Assembly: GCA_045807125.1 (NCBI GenBank)
Contig: JBJMHZ010000034.1
Span: forward strand, 1 to 64,000
DNA: 64,000 nt
Reading direction: 5' to 3'
DNA from: JBJMHZ01 sp045807125
Lineage (GTDB): Bacteria > Actinomycetota > Actinomycetes > JAWWOL01
Shown here in pieces: positions 7,196 through 15,380 of this stretch. Each line of letters starts with the position of its first letter. Position 1 is the first letter of the stretch. The notes under the pieces were generated by a model. That model ran no database searches and was not told the origin of the DNA. It saw only the letters and a list, made by a program, of their open reading frames with translations. Position numbers and translations under genes: made by a program.

Positions 7196-9295
7196 TCAGG
7201 AGGGCACCCGCTCGCGGCCGGCGATGCACAGCTGGCGCTGGCGGCGCAGCTCGTTGGCGTCGGCGCCCGGCAGCTCGATCGCCCGGTCGAAGTCGGCGAG
7301 CGCCAGGTCCGGCCGTCCGTTCGCGTAGTGGGAGAGCCCCCGGTTGAGCAGGATGTCGGGGTCGTCGCCCACGACGGCGAGCGCGGCGGTCAGGTCATCC
7401 ACCGCCTGCTGGAAGTGGCCCAGCTCGTAGTGCGCGACTGCCCGGTTGCCGAGCGCGGCCGGCTCGCGCGGATCGGCCGCGAGCGCCTGGTCGAACGCGG
7501 CGAGCGCCGCTGTCCACGCGCCGCGGGCCAGCTCGACCTTGCCCTGCAGGCACAGCAGCCGCGGCGCGCCGGGGCGGGCGGCGAGCGCGACCTGCGCGTC
7601 GGCCTCGGCGGCATCGATCTCGCCGATGCCGAGCAGCACCTCCCCGCGGGCGAGCCGGGTCTCGGCGTCGTCGGGCTCCATCTCCAGCACGTACCCGAAG
7701 TCGGCGAGCGCGCCGTCGACGTCGCCGACCTCCACGCGCGCCGTGCCGCGGTTGTGGAACAGCTCCGGGAACGGCGCGGCGAGCTCCACCGCGCGGTCGT
7801 AGTCGGCGAGCGCCGCCGCGAAATCGCCTCGCAGTCGCGCCACCTTGGCCCGCTCCGACAGGTAGTCGGTGTAGTACGGGTCCATCTCGATCAGCGTGGT
7901 GTAGTCGGCGACCGCCTCGTCGAACCGGCGCATCGCGGCGAGCAACCGGGCCCGGTTGTAGAGCAGTTGCGAGCGGTGCAGCACCCACTGGTCGGGGCGC
8001 AGCTGCTCGTCGAGGCGCGCCATCCCGGCGTTGATGAGGTCGAGCCCCTGCTGCAGGTTGCCGCGGTGCATGTGGATGAGCGCCAGCGCGTTGTCCTGGA
8101 AGACGCTGAAGACGAGACGTTCGTCCGGGTCGGGCAGGAGCTCGGCGATGGCCCGCGCGTTGTTTTGCCACTGCAGGGCAGCATCGTGGTCGCGCGGGCG
8201 GAGGAACCGGGTGTGCAGCATCGCGATCGCATAGCTGCTGGTCATGTGGACCTTGGGCACCGTGTAGCGCTGCCGCAGATCGAGGTAGAGCGCGAGCGAC
8301 TCCTCCAGCCGCCCGATCGGCACCAGCGCCGACGCGGCCCGGTTGGTGAACTCGCAGAAGTCCTCCTGCTCGACGATCGGGTCGGTGACCGCGCGGCCCC
8401 GCATCCCCAGGTCGACGGCCATGGCGGAGAACCCGACCGCGACGCAGTGCCGGAGCGCCTCGCGCAGCGCCAGGCGGCCGGCGCCGGCCGGGTCGCTGCC
8501 TCGCTCGCGGTGGTAGGCGATGGCGCCGACGCGGAGCCCCCACCCTGCGCCGGGCTCGAGCTCCATGGCCCGCTCGTCGTGCAGCCGGCTCACCGCTGCG
8601 GGATCGGCCCGGTGGTACGCGTCGACCTCGGCCGGGTCGTCGCTGGTGCCGTCGGACGCCACGTACGCGGCGACCAGTGCGGCCTCGTCCCTTGTCTCCT
8701 GCACCGGCAGGGTGGCCGGTGCCTCGATCAGCTCGGCGTGCCGGGCGAGGACGGCGTCCAGCTCGGGAAGCAGGCCGGCCGACGTGCCGGCCGCCACCAC
8801 CGGCAGCAGCGCCGGGTCGGCGCGGCGCACCAGCAGCGCGACGAGCTCCTGCGTCGTGAGCTCGGCGGCGTGCACCTCGTCGAGGACGAGGACGGGGACC
8901 GCCTCGCCGGCGGCCCGCGAGCGGCGGGCGTGCTCGAGCAGGAAGGTCACGATGCCCTGCGACATGCAGCGAACCATCTGCGCGCCGAACCAGCGGGTGC
9001 GCTCCTTGAACGGCGCCTCCGACGCGAGGGTCCTCGGCGCCGGGCCGATCAGCTCCTCGAGCTCGGGCATCCCGTACAGCAGCTCTACCCGGTGGGCCTC
9101 GACCAGCTCCGGCCAGCGGGCCCGCGCGGCCGGCAGGATCTCGCGCAGCAGCGCGTCAACCCCCGTATAGGGGCCGCGCAGCCGCTGGTGGCAGCGGACG
9201 ACCAGCGCGGTGTCGCCGAGGGTGGTCGCGGTCCAGGCGAGCCGGTCGGCCCGCCGGGCGCCCACGACCCGGCGGTGGGCAGCGGTGCCGGCCAT
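7196..9295 (-). CDS. TPR protein with Walker-B-like N-terminal domain
   Basis: The protein has 699 residues. The ATG at 9295 sits two bases after the stop of the M50-like gene, and GAGGAGG inside that gene serves as its binding site, so the two are translationally coupled. The N-terminal ~170 residues contain VPVLVLDEVHAAELTTQEL (133-151), which looks like the Walker B strand of an AAA/STAND ATPase, but no P-loop is visible in front of it. Residues ~385-690 are consecutive tetratricopeptide repeats (for example EPAALGNRAVAHYELGHFQQ and DILLNRGLSHYANGRPDLAL). There is no signal peptide or membrane segment. By position it should work with the PqqD/M50 protein and the 27-residue peptide, perhaps as a scaffold or immunity/regulatory partner; this is inference. 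The 3' end is convergent with truA. Confidence 0.8.
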   Translation of the reverse strand: MAGTAAHRRVVGARRADRLAWTATTLGDTALVVRCHQRLRGPYTGVDALLREILPAARARWPELVEAHRVELLYGMPELEELIGPAPRTLASEAPFKERTRWFGAQMVRCMSQGIVTFLLEHARRSRAAGEAVPVLVLDEVHAAELTTQELVALLVRRADPALLPVVAAGTSAGLLPELDAVLARHAELIEAPATLPVQETRDEAALVAAYVASDGTSDDPAEVDAYHRADPAAVSRLHDERAMELEPGAGWGLRVGAIAYHRERGSDPAGAGRLALREALRHCVAVGFSAMAVDLGMRGRAVTDPIVEQEDFCEFTNRAASALVPIGRLEESLALYLDLRQRYTVPKVHMTSSYAIAMLHTRFLRPRDHDAALQWQNNARAIAELLPDPDERLVFSVFQDNALALIHMHRGNLQQGLDLINAGMARLDEQLRPDQWVLHRSQLLYNRARLLAAMRRFDEAVADYTTLIEMDPYYTDYLSERAKVARLRGDFAAALADYDRAVELAAPFPELFHNRGTARVEVGDVDGALADFGYVLEMEPDDAETRLARGEVLLGIGEIDAAEADAQVALAARPGAPRLLCLQGKVELARGAWTAALAAFDQALAADPREPAALGNRAVAHYELGHFQQAVDDLTAALAVVGDDPDILLNRGLSHYANGRPDLALADFDRAIELPGADANELRRQRQLCIAGRERVPS

Positions 9296-9297
9296 CG

Positions 9298-10530
9298 TCA
9301 ACGCACCTCCTCGATGAGGCGCTGCGCCCGCCCGCGCTGACGCCGTCGCTTGCGGGTCGCCAGCCAGACGAGCAGCGCGACCTGGCCGCCGTTGATCGAC
9401 AGGGACACGAAGCCGTCCCAGAACAGCGCCTCTCCGATGCCGTGGGAGGTGACGTTGTGGATGGCGATGCGGAAGTACTGCACGACGACCGGCATGCTGA
9501 CGAACGCCGTGATGCCGAGCAGGGTGCCAACGCCGAGGACGAGGAACGGGCCGTACCACGTCCCGACGCGCCGGTCGTGATCGGTCCAGAGCTGCTCGTC
9601 GACAATGCGGTGCGGCCGGCGCAGGATCCGCCAGATGCGATTCCAGAGCAGGGCCTTGCTGGCATCGTGCAGGTCATAGCAGTTCAATGCGGTGGCAAAG
9701 ACGTAGTACAGATCGGTGCGCAGGAACAGCTCGAACTGCCAGAGCAGGCGGACCATGACCGTGAATGCCAATGCCAGGCACGCCCGACCGGCCACGCTGA
9801 ATGATCCGCTGCTCGTACGGGTCAGCTCCGCGGTGCCGTCGAGGGCGGCCAGTACGAGCATGTCGCAGAGCATGCCGGCGAGGAAGGGCAGGTAGCGCTT
9901 GCGCCGCGGGACGCTCAGCAGGCCGTTCATTTGCGTTTCGAAGACTATATATGTCCAGCGGTTGCTCATCCCGAGCTTGCTCGGCAGCCCCAACCGGCGG
10001 CCGGCGAGGATGTGGAAGCCCTCGTGCAGGAACAGCAGGGGGATCTGGCCGAAGGTGATCAGCACCTGCACGAGCAGCAGCGAGTGGGTGAAGAAGATGT
10101 GCGAGGGGGCCGGCCGCAGGTCGGCGGAGCGGATCATCAGGACCGCCCACAGCGCCATCACCGTCAGGTAGGCGGCCCGGGCCGGCGGGGAGAAGATCGC
10201 CCGCCCCAGTCGCTGGAACCGGGCCGGCCGGCCGGTGACCAGGGCCTCGGCGCCGCGCTCGCGGACGAAGCCGAGCTCGCGCAGGGCGGCGACGAACCCG
10301 TCGACGTCGACCGGCTCACCGAACTCGGCCGCGTACCAGTCGGCCGCTTGCGGCGGCGCCATGCCCTCGGCCATCCGCTGCAGCAGCGCCGCGCCGTCGG
10401 CCGGCAGGATCACGAAGGCGCCGGTGTCTATCCGGCCCACGACGACCTCGGCGCCGTCCGGCACGAAGCTTAGTTCGTGAAAGGCAATTGTCCCGGTCGT
10501 TTCGGCTCGCGTGGTCAGCGATTCCGTCAA
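9298..10530 (-). CDS. PqqD-like domain fused to M50-type membrane metallopeptidase
   Basis: The protein has 410 residues. Residues ~25-92 read as a PqqD-like/RiPP recognition element (TGAFVILPADGAALLQRM ... VDGFVAALRELGFV). The remainder is a polytopic membrane protein with about six segments and the zinc motif HEGFH (H169, E170, H173) at the end of one helix; Asp223 in FLAGMLCDMLVL is a candidate third ligand, as in site-2-protease (M50) enzymes. The start is TTG 10530, because the next in-frame ATG would remove the PqqD-like region; AGGGGGG lies just upstream. The combination suggests recognition of a peptide leader and intramembrane cleavage or export. A 27-residue Cys peptide is encoded directly upstream and the TPR gene follows with coupling. 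The specific substrate is inferred. Confidence 0.85.
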   Translation of the reverse strand: MTESLTTRAETTGTIAFHELSFVPDGAEVVVGRIDTGAFVILPADGAALLQRMAEGMAPPQAADWYAAEFGEPVDVDGFVAALRELGFVRERGAEALVTGRPARFQRLGRAIFSPPARAAYLTVMALWAVLMIRSADLRPAPSHIFFTHSLLLVQVLITFGQIPLLFLHEGFHILAGRRLGLPSKLGMSNRWTYIVFETQMNGLLSVPRRKRYLPFLAGMLCDMLVLAALDGTAELTRTSSGSFSVAGRACLALAFTVMVRLLWQFELFLRTDLYYVFATALNCYDLHDASKALLWNRIWRILRRPHRIVDEQLWTDHDRRVGTWYGPFLVLGVGTLLGITAFVSMPVVVQYFRIAIHNVTSHGIGEALFWDGFVSLSINGGQVALLVWLATRKRRRQRGRAQRLIEEVR

Positions 10531-10554
10531 GATCCCCCCTCAACGCAGCGCGGG

Positions 10555-10592
10555 GCTGCTCGCGCGCGCCATTTGCGACGCGCGCGAGCAGC
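10555..10592 (-). terminator. Strong hairpin between peptide gene and M50 gene
   Basis: Perfect 14-bp inverted repeat, GCTGCTCGCGCGCG (10555-10568) against 10579-10592, with a 10-base loop. It lies in the 78-base gap between the peptide gene and the M50-like gene and has no U-tract. Such a stem between a short precursor gene and its processing genes usually acts as a partial terminator or an RNA-stabilising block, giving more peptide than enzyme. Confidence 0.8.
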
Positions 10593-10608
10593 TGGTGCGA
10601 CGTGGCGA

Positions 10609-10692
10609 TCAGGCGGCGATGTCGTAAGGGCAGGCGCAAGCGGCCGAGGTCAGCCGCACGTCGCCGGCACGCCGAATGGTGATCGTCTTCAT
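10609..10692 (-). CDS. 27-residue Cys-containing peptide, putative RiPP precursor
   Basis: A 27-codon ORF with a strong ribosome binding site: GGGGGAG ends six bases before ATG 10692. The leader-like half (MKTITIRRAGDVRLTS) carries Lys/Arg; the tail AACACPYDIAA contains C19 and C21 separated by one residue, followed by Pro-Tyr-Asp. No membrane segment is visible. It is first in a minus-strand set with the PqqD-like/M50 protein and the TPR protein, and a 14-bp hairpin follows it. PqqD-like domains bind leaders of ribosomally made, post-translationally modified peptides, so a precursor role is the natural inference. No known class of core motif is recognised, and no cyclase, YcaO or radical-SAM gene is adjacent. 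A quorum or signalling peptide cleaved by the M50 protein is the main alternative. Confidence 0.65.
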   Translation of the reverse strand: MKTITIRRAGDVRLTSAACACPYDIAA

Positions 10693-10783
10693 GGTGCACT
10701 CCCCCGTGTTTCGGCCGGTGCCCGGCCGGAAAACCGGCCAACCGCGGTGGGCCGGATCGCCGTTCCATTTCGGCGACATCTCC

Positions 10784-10812
10784 TTGGTACCGCCCGTTGA
10801 TTGGCTGGTCAA
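10784..10812 (-). promoter_or_regulatory. Candidate promoter of the peptide gene
   Basis: On the minus strand TTGACC (10812-10807), a 17-bp spacer and TACCAA (10789-10784). The -35 is good and the -10 is weak. The leader that follows (about 85 bases) carries two overlapping hairpins (arms 10712-10718, 10722-10728 and 10734-10739) just before the ribosome binding site. Confidence 0.4.
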
Positions 10813-10857
10813 TCGTCGAGTCCAAGTATGCATTCATGCGTGCCGTTATGCTGCCGG

Positions 10858-12042
10858 CTACCAGGTGACGTGCCACACCCGCCACAGCGCGGCCGGATCG
10901 GTGGTCGGGTCGCCGTGCACGAAGGCGACGTCGGCCGGCCCGCCCGGCCGCAGCACGCCGGCGTCCGGCTCCCCGAGCAGCTCGCCGCCGCCCACCGTCG
11001 CGGCGCGCAGCGCGTCGTACGGCTCGAGCCCTGCGGTCACCATCGCCTCGACCTCCCAGGCGAGCTGGTTGGCCCGCAGCGAGCCGCCGCCGAAGTCGGT
11101 GCCGGCCGCCACGAGCACTCCCGCCCGGTGCGCCAGCCGCACCGACTCCTGCGCCGTCTCGCGCCGCGCGGCGACGGCCGCCCTGCCCTCGCGCGAGGCG
11201 AAGCGCTCGATGGTGGTGGTGCTGCCGAAGGTCCGCCACGACTCGAGCACCGCCAGCGTGCTGACGAGCGCGACGCCGTTCGCGGCCATCGTCGCGGCCG
11301 TGCCGGCGTCGAGCTCGAAGCCGTGCTCGAGCGCGTCGACGCCGGCCTCGGCACCGACCCGCGCGCCGGGCAGCATCCCCGAGTGCGCGGTCACCTTGGC
11401 GCCGCGGTCGTGCGCCGCGGTGACGACCCGCCGTACCTCGTCCACCGTGAAAGGCGCGGTGACGCGGTCGGGCCCGTCGAGGTAGAGCTTCACCAGATCG
11501 GCCCCGTCGTCGAGCTGGCGCAGCGCGGCGGCGAGCAGGGCGTCCCCGCCGGTCACCTCGACCGCCAGGCCGGACGGCAGCGAGCCGAGGCGGGACACCC
11601 AGGTGCCGGCCGCCCGCACGTGCGGGTACTCCCGCCGGCCGCGCCAGCGGTCGCGCACCGTGAGCGAGAGCGCTCGCTCCCCGCCACCCGGTACGGGCCG
11701 CATCGGGCCTCCGACGTCGCGGGCCCAGCGCACGCCGGCCTGGCGCAGCAGCACCGCGTTTCGCTCGGCGGCATCGAGCAGGTCCTCCGTCGGGTCGAAG
11801 CCGTGGTCGATCCAGTGCGCGCCGCCGGGCAGCGTGAGATGACTGTGCGCGTCGACCATGCCGGCCACGGCGGTGGAGCCGCTGGCGTCCACGACCTCCG
11901 TGCCGTCTGGTAGGTCGCCCTCGTCGCTGGTGGGGCGGATCGCCGCGATGCGGTCGCCGTCGATCAGCAAGCTCATGTCGGTGGTCAGGCCACGCCGCTC
12001 GTGGTCGACGATCGCGGTGCCGCGGTAGAGGACGGGTGCCAT
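10858..12042 (-). CDS. Amidohydrolase-family metal-dependent hydrolase
   Basis: The protein has 394 residues with the amidohydrolase superfamily pattern: an N-terminal beta-sandwich, then DAHSHLTL (metal ligands), a central Lys in ADLVKLYLDG, His in VTAHSGMLPG, EHGFEL, and Asp in VAAGTDFGGG. This is the imidazolonepropionase-like/dipeptidase-type branch, which hydrolyses cyclic amides or small peptides; the substrate cannot be read from the sequence. No signal peptide is visible. It lies 165 bases upstream of the Cys-peptide gene on the same strand. It may belong with that set as a hydrolase acting on the product, or be an unrelated neighbour, since a separate promoter seems to precede the peptide. 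Confidence 0.85.
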   Translation of the reverse strand: MAPVLYRGTAIVDHERRGLTTDMSLLIDGDRIAAIRPTSDEGDLPDGTEVVDASGSTAVAGMVDAHSHLTLPGGAHWIDHGFDPTEDLLDAAERNAVLLRQAGVRWARDVGGPMRPVPGGGERALSLTVRDRWRGRREYPHVRAAGTWVSRLGSLPSGLAVEVTGGDALLAAALRQLDDGADLVKLYLDGPDRVTAPFTVDEVRRVVTAAHDRGAKVTAHSGMLPGARVGAEAGVDALEHGFELDAGTAATMAANGVALVSTLAVLESWRTFGSTTTIERFASREGRAAVAARRETAQESVRLAHRAGVLVAAGTDFGGGSLRANQLAWEVEAMVTAGLEPYDALRAATVGGGELLGEPDAGVLRPGGPADVAFVHGDPTTDPAALWRVWHVTW

Positions 12043-12154
12043 CGGCTCATGCTAGGCGGCGCGCCGCTTACGGTCGGCGCCGCAGCCCGGCCGCCCGCCG
12101 CCGCTCACGTAGGATCGGAGCGGCACGGGACCCGGTACCGGCGGAGGGACGAGC

Positions 12155-14299
12155 GTGAGCGCTGCGGCACCGTCACCGGCCGAGCCGGCCGGCTCAGCCG
12201 TCGCCGCTACCGCCAGCGAGGGGCGAGCCGCCGCGCCCTCCCGGTCCGGCCGCTGGCTCGGCCACCTGCTGCTCGCCCTCCTGCTCGCGGCCGGCGCCGC
12301 GCTGCGCGTCCTCATGCAGATCGGCTTCCGGCCGGCCTTCGCCTGGCCGGACTCGGCGCGCTACCTCGACTCCGCGCGGACCCTCGTGCCGGACACGCTG
12401 CGGCCGTCCGGCTATGCGCTGTTCCTGCGGCTCATCCCGCACTGGCGCGATCTGTGGCCGGTGACGCTCGTCCAGCATGCTCTCGGCCTGGCCATGGCCG
12501 TCCTGATCTACGCCTTCCTCCGCCGCCGCGGGGTGCCGGGATGGGGCGCGGCGCTTGCGACGGCGCCGCTGCTCCTCGACCCGTGGCAGCTCACCGTCGA
12601 GCACGACGTCCTGTCCGACGTCCTGTTCGAGGTGCTGCTGCTCGTCGCCTGCCTGCTGCTGACCTGGCGCCGGCGCATCGGCATCGCGGAGGCGCTCGCC
12701 GCCGGTGCCCTGCTCGGCGTCGCGACCACGGTCCGCAGCGTCGGCATCCTGCTGTTCGTACCGGTCGCCATCGCCGTGCTGCTCGGCCAGGCCCGCTGGC
12801 GTCCGGCGCTGGCCACGATGGCCGCCTTCATCGTTCCCATCGCCGGCTACACGATGTGGTACGCCTCGGCGCACCACACCCACAGCCTGTCCGACGCGCA
12901 GTACAAGCAGCTGTACGGCCGGGTCGCGACGTTCGTCCACTGCCCGGGCCTCACCCTCCCGGGCAACGAGGCCGACCTGTGCCCGAGCAACCCGGTCGGG
13001 AAGCGGGCCGGGCCCGGCTACTTCGTCTGGAGCAAGAACAGCCCGGTCAACAACTACCAGCCGCCGCCCGGCGAGACGCTCAACCATGCGGTGCGCGATT
13101 TCGATCTGCGGGCAATCACCCACCAGCCGCGGGCCTATGCGACCACGGTGGCGCACGACTTCCTGCGCGGCTTCGGCTACGACCGGTTCAAAGAGACGTA
13201 CCCCGTCATGCATCCGATCGTGGTGCCGGCAGTGCAGCGGACGTACGGCGTGACCGCGCACGAGGACACCGCCGTCACCGGCTTCCTGCGCAGCTACGGC
13301 CGGCACGTCGCCTTCCCGGGGCCGCTGCTCGCCGCGATGCTCGCGATCGCGATCGCCGCGGTGTGCGGCGCGGGGCGGGCCAGGCGCTCGGGCCTGCGCT
13401 CCGCCGTCGGGCTGCTCGCCGGAGCGCTGACTGCGGTGCTGCTGCTGGCGGTGGCGGCCGCCCAGTTCTCCTGGCGCTACCAGCTGCCGCAGTTCGTCCT
13501 GCTGCCGCCGGCCGCCGCGCTCGGGCTGGTCGCGATGCTCCGGCGCGAGCCGGACCCGGCCGCGCTGACCGGCGGCCAGGTGACCGTACGGCTCACCGAG
13601 CGCTTGCCGCTGCCCTCCGCCATGCGCGAGCTCGTCGCCGGCCAGCATCGCATCCGCATGAGCCGGTACTTCGCCGGCTCGGTGATCTGCACGATCATCA
13701 GCGCGGTCACCTTCATGGTGGCGTTCGGGTTCGACCTGCTCGGCTCGCGCGGCGCCTCGTTGCTGTCGTCGGCGACCGGCGCCGTCGCGGGCTACTACCT
13801 CAACCGCTCGTGGGCGTGGGGCCGCCGCGGCCGGGCCGACGTGCGCCGCGAGCTGGTTCCCTACTGGACGACGATCGTCCTCACCGCGATCGCGGCGGCG
13901 CTCGTCACGGGCGCGGTCAACCATGTCGTCGTCGGGATCACCGACCACCGCGGCGTGCGCATGCTGTTCGACACGGCTGCTTTCCTAGGGACCTACCTCG
14001 TCTCGTTCGTCGTCAAGTACGTCGTCTTCAACCGGCTGTTCGCCGGCCCGGGCGAGGCGCCGGCGGACGAGCGGGCGGCCCGCGACGCCGGCGAGGGGGA
14101 AGCGGCCGCGACCGAGCGCGTGACGGGCGAGCCAGCCGCGGGCGAGCCGGTGGCAGGCGGAACGGTGGCAGGCGGAACGGTGGCAGGCGGGCCGGCGGCG
14201 GGCGGGCCGGCGGCGGGTGGTGCCGGTGCCGGTGAGGCAGCCGCGGGCGGCCGGCTCGGCGACCGACCGGCGGCCGGCGTCGACTCCAGGCGCTCCTAG
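12155..14299 (+). CDS. GT-C-type membrane glycosyltransferase-like protein fused to GtrA domain
   Basis: The protein has 714 residues, starting with GTG at 12155. Residues ~30-470 are a polytopic protein with the layout of undecaprenyl/polyprenyl-phosphate-sugar dependent (GT-C) transferases: a first helix ending before an external Asp (FAWPDSARYLDSARTL), a further Asp/Glu loop (TVEHDVLSD) and a large extracytoplasmic loop. Residues ~505-635 are a four-helix GtrA domain (SRYFAGSVICTIISAVTFMV ... AGYYLNRSWAWGRRG), a putative flippase module. The last ~70 residues are repetitive Ala/Gly/Glu (units such as VAGGT and AAGGP, from a 15-bp tandem repeat at 14148-14220). The N-terminal part is a paralogue of the protein at 16936. 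Convergent with the GT2 gene. The role in envelope glycan assembly is inferred. Confidence 0.75.
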   Translation: MSAAAPSPAEPAGSAVAATASEGRAAAPSRSGRWLGHLLLALLLAAGAALRVLMQIGFRPAFAWPDSARYLDSARTLVPDTLRPSGYALFLRLIPHWRDLWPVTLVQHALGLAMAVLIYAFLRRRGVPGWGAALATAPLLLDPWQLTVEHDVLSDVLFEVLLLVACLLLTWRRRIGIAEALAAGALLGVATTVRSVGILLFVPVAIAVLLGQARWRPALATMAAFIVPIAGYTMWYASAHHTHSLSDAQYKQLYGRVATFVHCPGLTLPGNEADLCPSNPVGKRAGPGYFVWSKNSPVNNYQPPPGETLNHAVRDFDLRAITHQPRAYATTVAHDFLRGFGYDRFKETYPVMHPIVVPAVQRTYGVTAHEDTAVTGFLRSYGRHVAFPGPLLAAMLAIAIAAVCGAGRARRSGLRSAVGLLAGALTAVLLLAVAAAQFSWRYQLPQFVLLPPAAALGLVAMLRREPDPAALTGGQVTVRLTERLPLPSAMRELVAGQHRIRMSRYFAGSVICTIISAVTFMVAFGFDLLGSRGASLLSSATGAVAGYYLNRSWAWGRRGRADVRRELVPYWTTIVLTAIAAALVTGAVNHVVVGITDHRGVRMLFDTAAFLGTYLVSFVVKYVVFNRLFAGPGEAPADERAARDAGEGEAAATERVTGEPAAGEPVAGGTVAGGTVAGGPAAGGPAAGGAGAGEAAAGGRLGDRPAAGVDSRRS

Positions 14300-14426
14300 C
14301 CTGTTCCTGGCTCTATTTCCCCGGCCGCTTCCGGGACCTTCCGCCTCGGCCGCTCCCTGGTTCTTCCTCCCCGGCCTCCGCTAGCTCTTTCCCGGCCCGT
14401 ACCCGGCCTGCTCGGCCGGCTCCTGG

Positions 14427-15380
14427 CTAGGCGGGCGGCGGATCGCCGAGCCGGCGTCCCTCCCGGCGGTTGCGCCGCAGCTCCCGCCACCAGGTGCGGA
14501 GGATCACCCGGCCGTACCGGTAGCCGTAGCGGAAGTTGCCGCCCTTCTTGCTCGCGCCCGAGCTGCGGCGGTGCATCGTCGTCGCCCGCTCAGCCACCCG
14601 GAAGCCGCGGTAGATGGTCGAGAGCAGCAGCTCCGATGCCTGGTACTGCGGTTGCTCGAGCGTCACGTGCGCAGTGACCTCGGCCCGCATCGCGCGCAGC
14701 CCGTTCGAGGTGTCGGTGATGCGTCGCCGGGCCAGCAGGCTCACCAGCGCTGCGTAGACGAGCACCCCGGCGTGGCGGAACCGGTCGTCGGTCTCGGCGC
14801 GGCCGAGCCGGCGCGACCCGGTGACGAAGTCGGCCTCGCCAGCGACGAGCGGCTCGACGACCACCGGCAGGTCGTCGGCGCTGTACTGCCCGTCGGCATC
14901 GGTGGTCGCGATGTAACGGGCGCCCAGCTCGCGGGCGACCCGGTAGCCGAGCCGGAGTGCCGCGCCCTGCCCCCGGTTGACGCCCGGCTCGACGACGTAC
15001 GTGTCGGCGTCGGCGTGCCGGCGGACCACCGCTGCGGTGCCGTCGCTGCTGCCGTCGTCGATGACGACGATGCTCACTGGCATGCCGCACACCTCACGAG
15101 GGATGCCGGCGACGACCGGTGCGATGCTGGCCGCCTCGTTGTAGGCGGCGATGACCACCGTGACGGGGTGGAGCGTGATGTCGCCGTGCTCGGCGCGCAG
15201 CTTCTCGATAGCCTCCGCGTCCACGCGGGCATCCCTGGTCGATGCGGCGCCGGCGCCGGCACTGATGTCGAGGTCCAGGTCGAGGCCGGGCGGCTCGGGC
15301 GGCTCGGGCGGCTCGGGCGGCTCGGGCGGCTCGGGCATCGTGGCGGTCACCTCGGCGTGGGGGGAGCTGGGCGCGGCCAT
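14427..15380 (-). CDS. Family 2 glycosyltransferase (polyprenyl-phosphate sugar synthase type)
   Basis: The protein has 317 residues. The GT2 fold starts at PVTVVIAAYNEAASI; the nucleotide-sugar site is VIDDGSSDGT and the metal-binding DXD is in TTDADGQYS. The acceptor-side sequence (TDTSNGLRAM) resembles dolichyl/polyprenyl-phosphate sugar synthases, which charge a lipid carrier on the cytoplasmic face. An N-terminal ~60-residue tail contains five PEP repeats from a 9-bp tandem repeat. ATG 15380 was chosen; ATG 15338 (at the PEP repeats) is an alternative, and neither has a clear binding site. It would supply the lipid-linked sugar used by the adjacent GT-C/GtrA proteins. Confidence 0.85.
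   Translation of the reverse strand: MAAPSSPHAEVTATMPEPPEPPEPPEPPEPPGLDLDLDISAGAGAASTRDARVDAEAIEKLRAEHGDITLHPVTVVIAAYNEAASIAPVVAGIPREVCGMPVSIVVIDDGSSDGTAAVVRRHADADTYVVEPGVNRGQGAALRLGYRVARELGARYIATTDADGQYSADDLPVVVEPLVAGEADFVTGSRRLGRAETDDRFRHAGVLVYAALVSLLARRRITDTSNGLRAMRAEVTAHVTLEQPQYQASELLLSTIYRGFRVAERATTMHRRSSGASKKGGNFRYGYRYGRVILRTWWRELRRNRREGRRLGDPPPA
15292..15337. repeat. 9-bp tandem repeat inside the GT2 gene
   Basis: Five copies of GGCTCGGGC, read on the minus strand as Pro-Glu-Pro repeats in the N-terminal tail of the glycosyltransferase. The period keeps the frame, so copy-number change would only lengthen or shorten the tail. Confidence 0.85.

Noticed and set aside
7088..9340. A 750-codon open frame on the plus strand across the TPR gene
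   Set aside because: It is the antisense shadow of a well-supported TPR protein; high GC keeps many frames open, and its product is Arg/Gly/Val-rich without domains.
10609..10833. A 74-residue version of the Cys peptide starting at 10833
   Set aside because: The extra N-terminal part has no ribosome binding site at its start and covers the promoter-like sequence and the leader hairpins; ATG 10692 has an excellent site.
14300..14426. A terminator between the convergent GT-C/GtrA and GT2 genes
   Set aside because: The region is rich in imperfect CCGGCC repeats, but no stem longer than about six pairs could be drawn.
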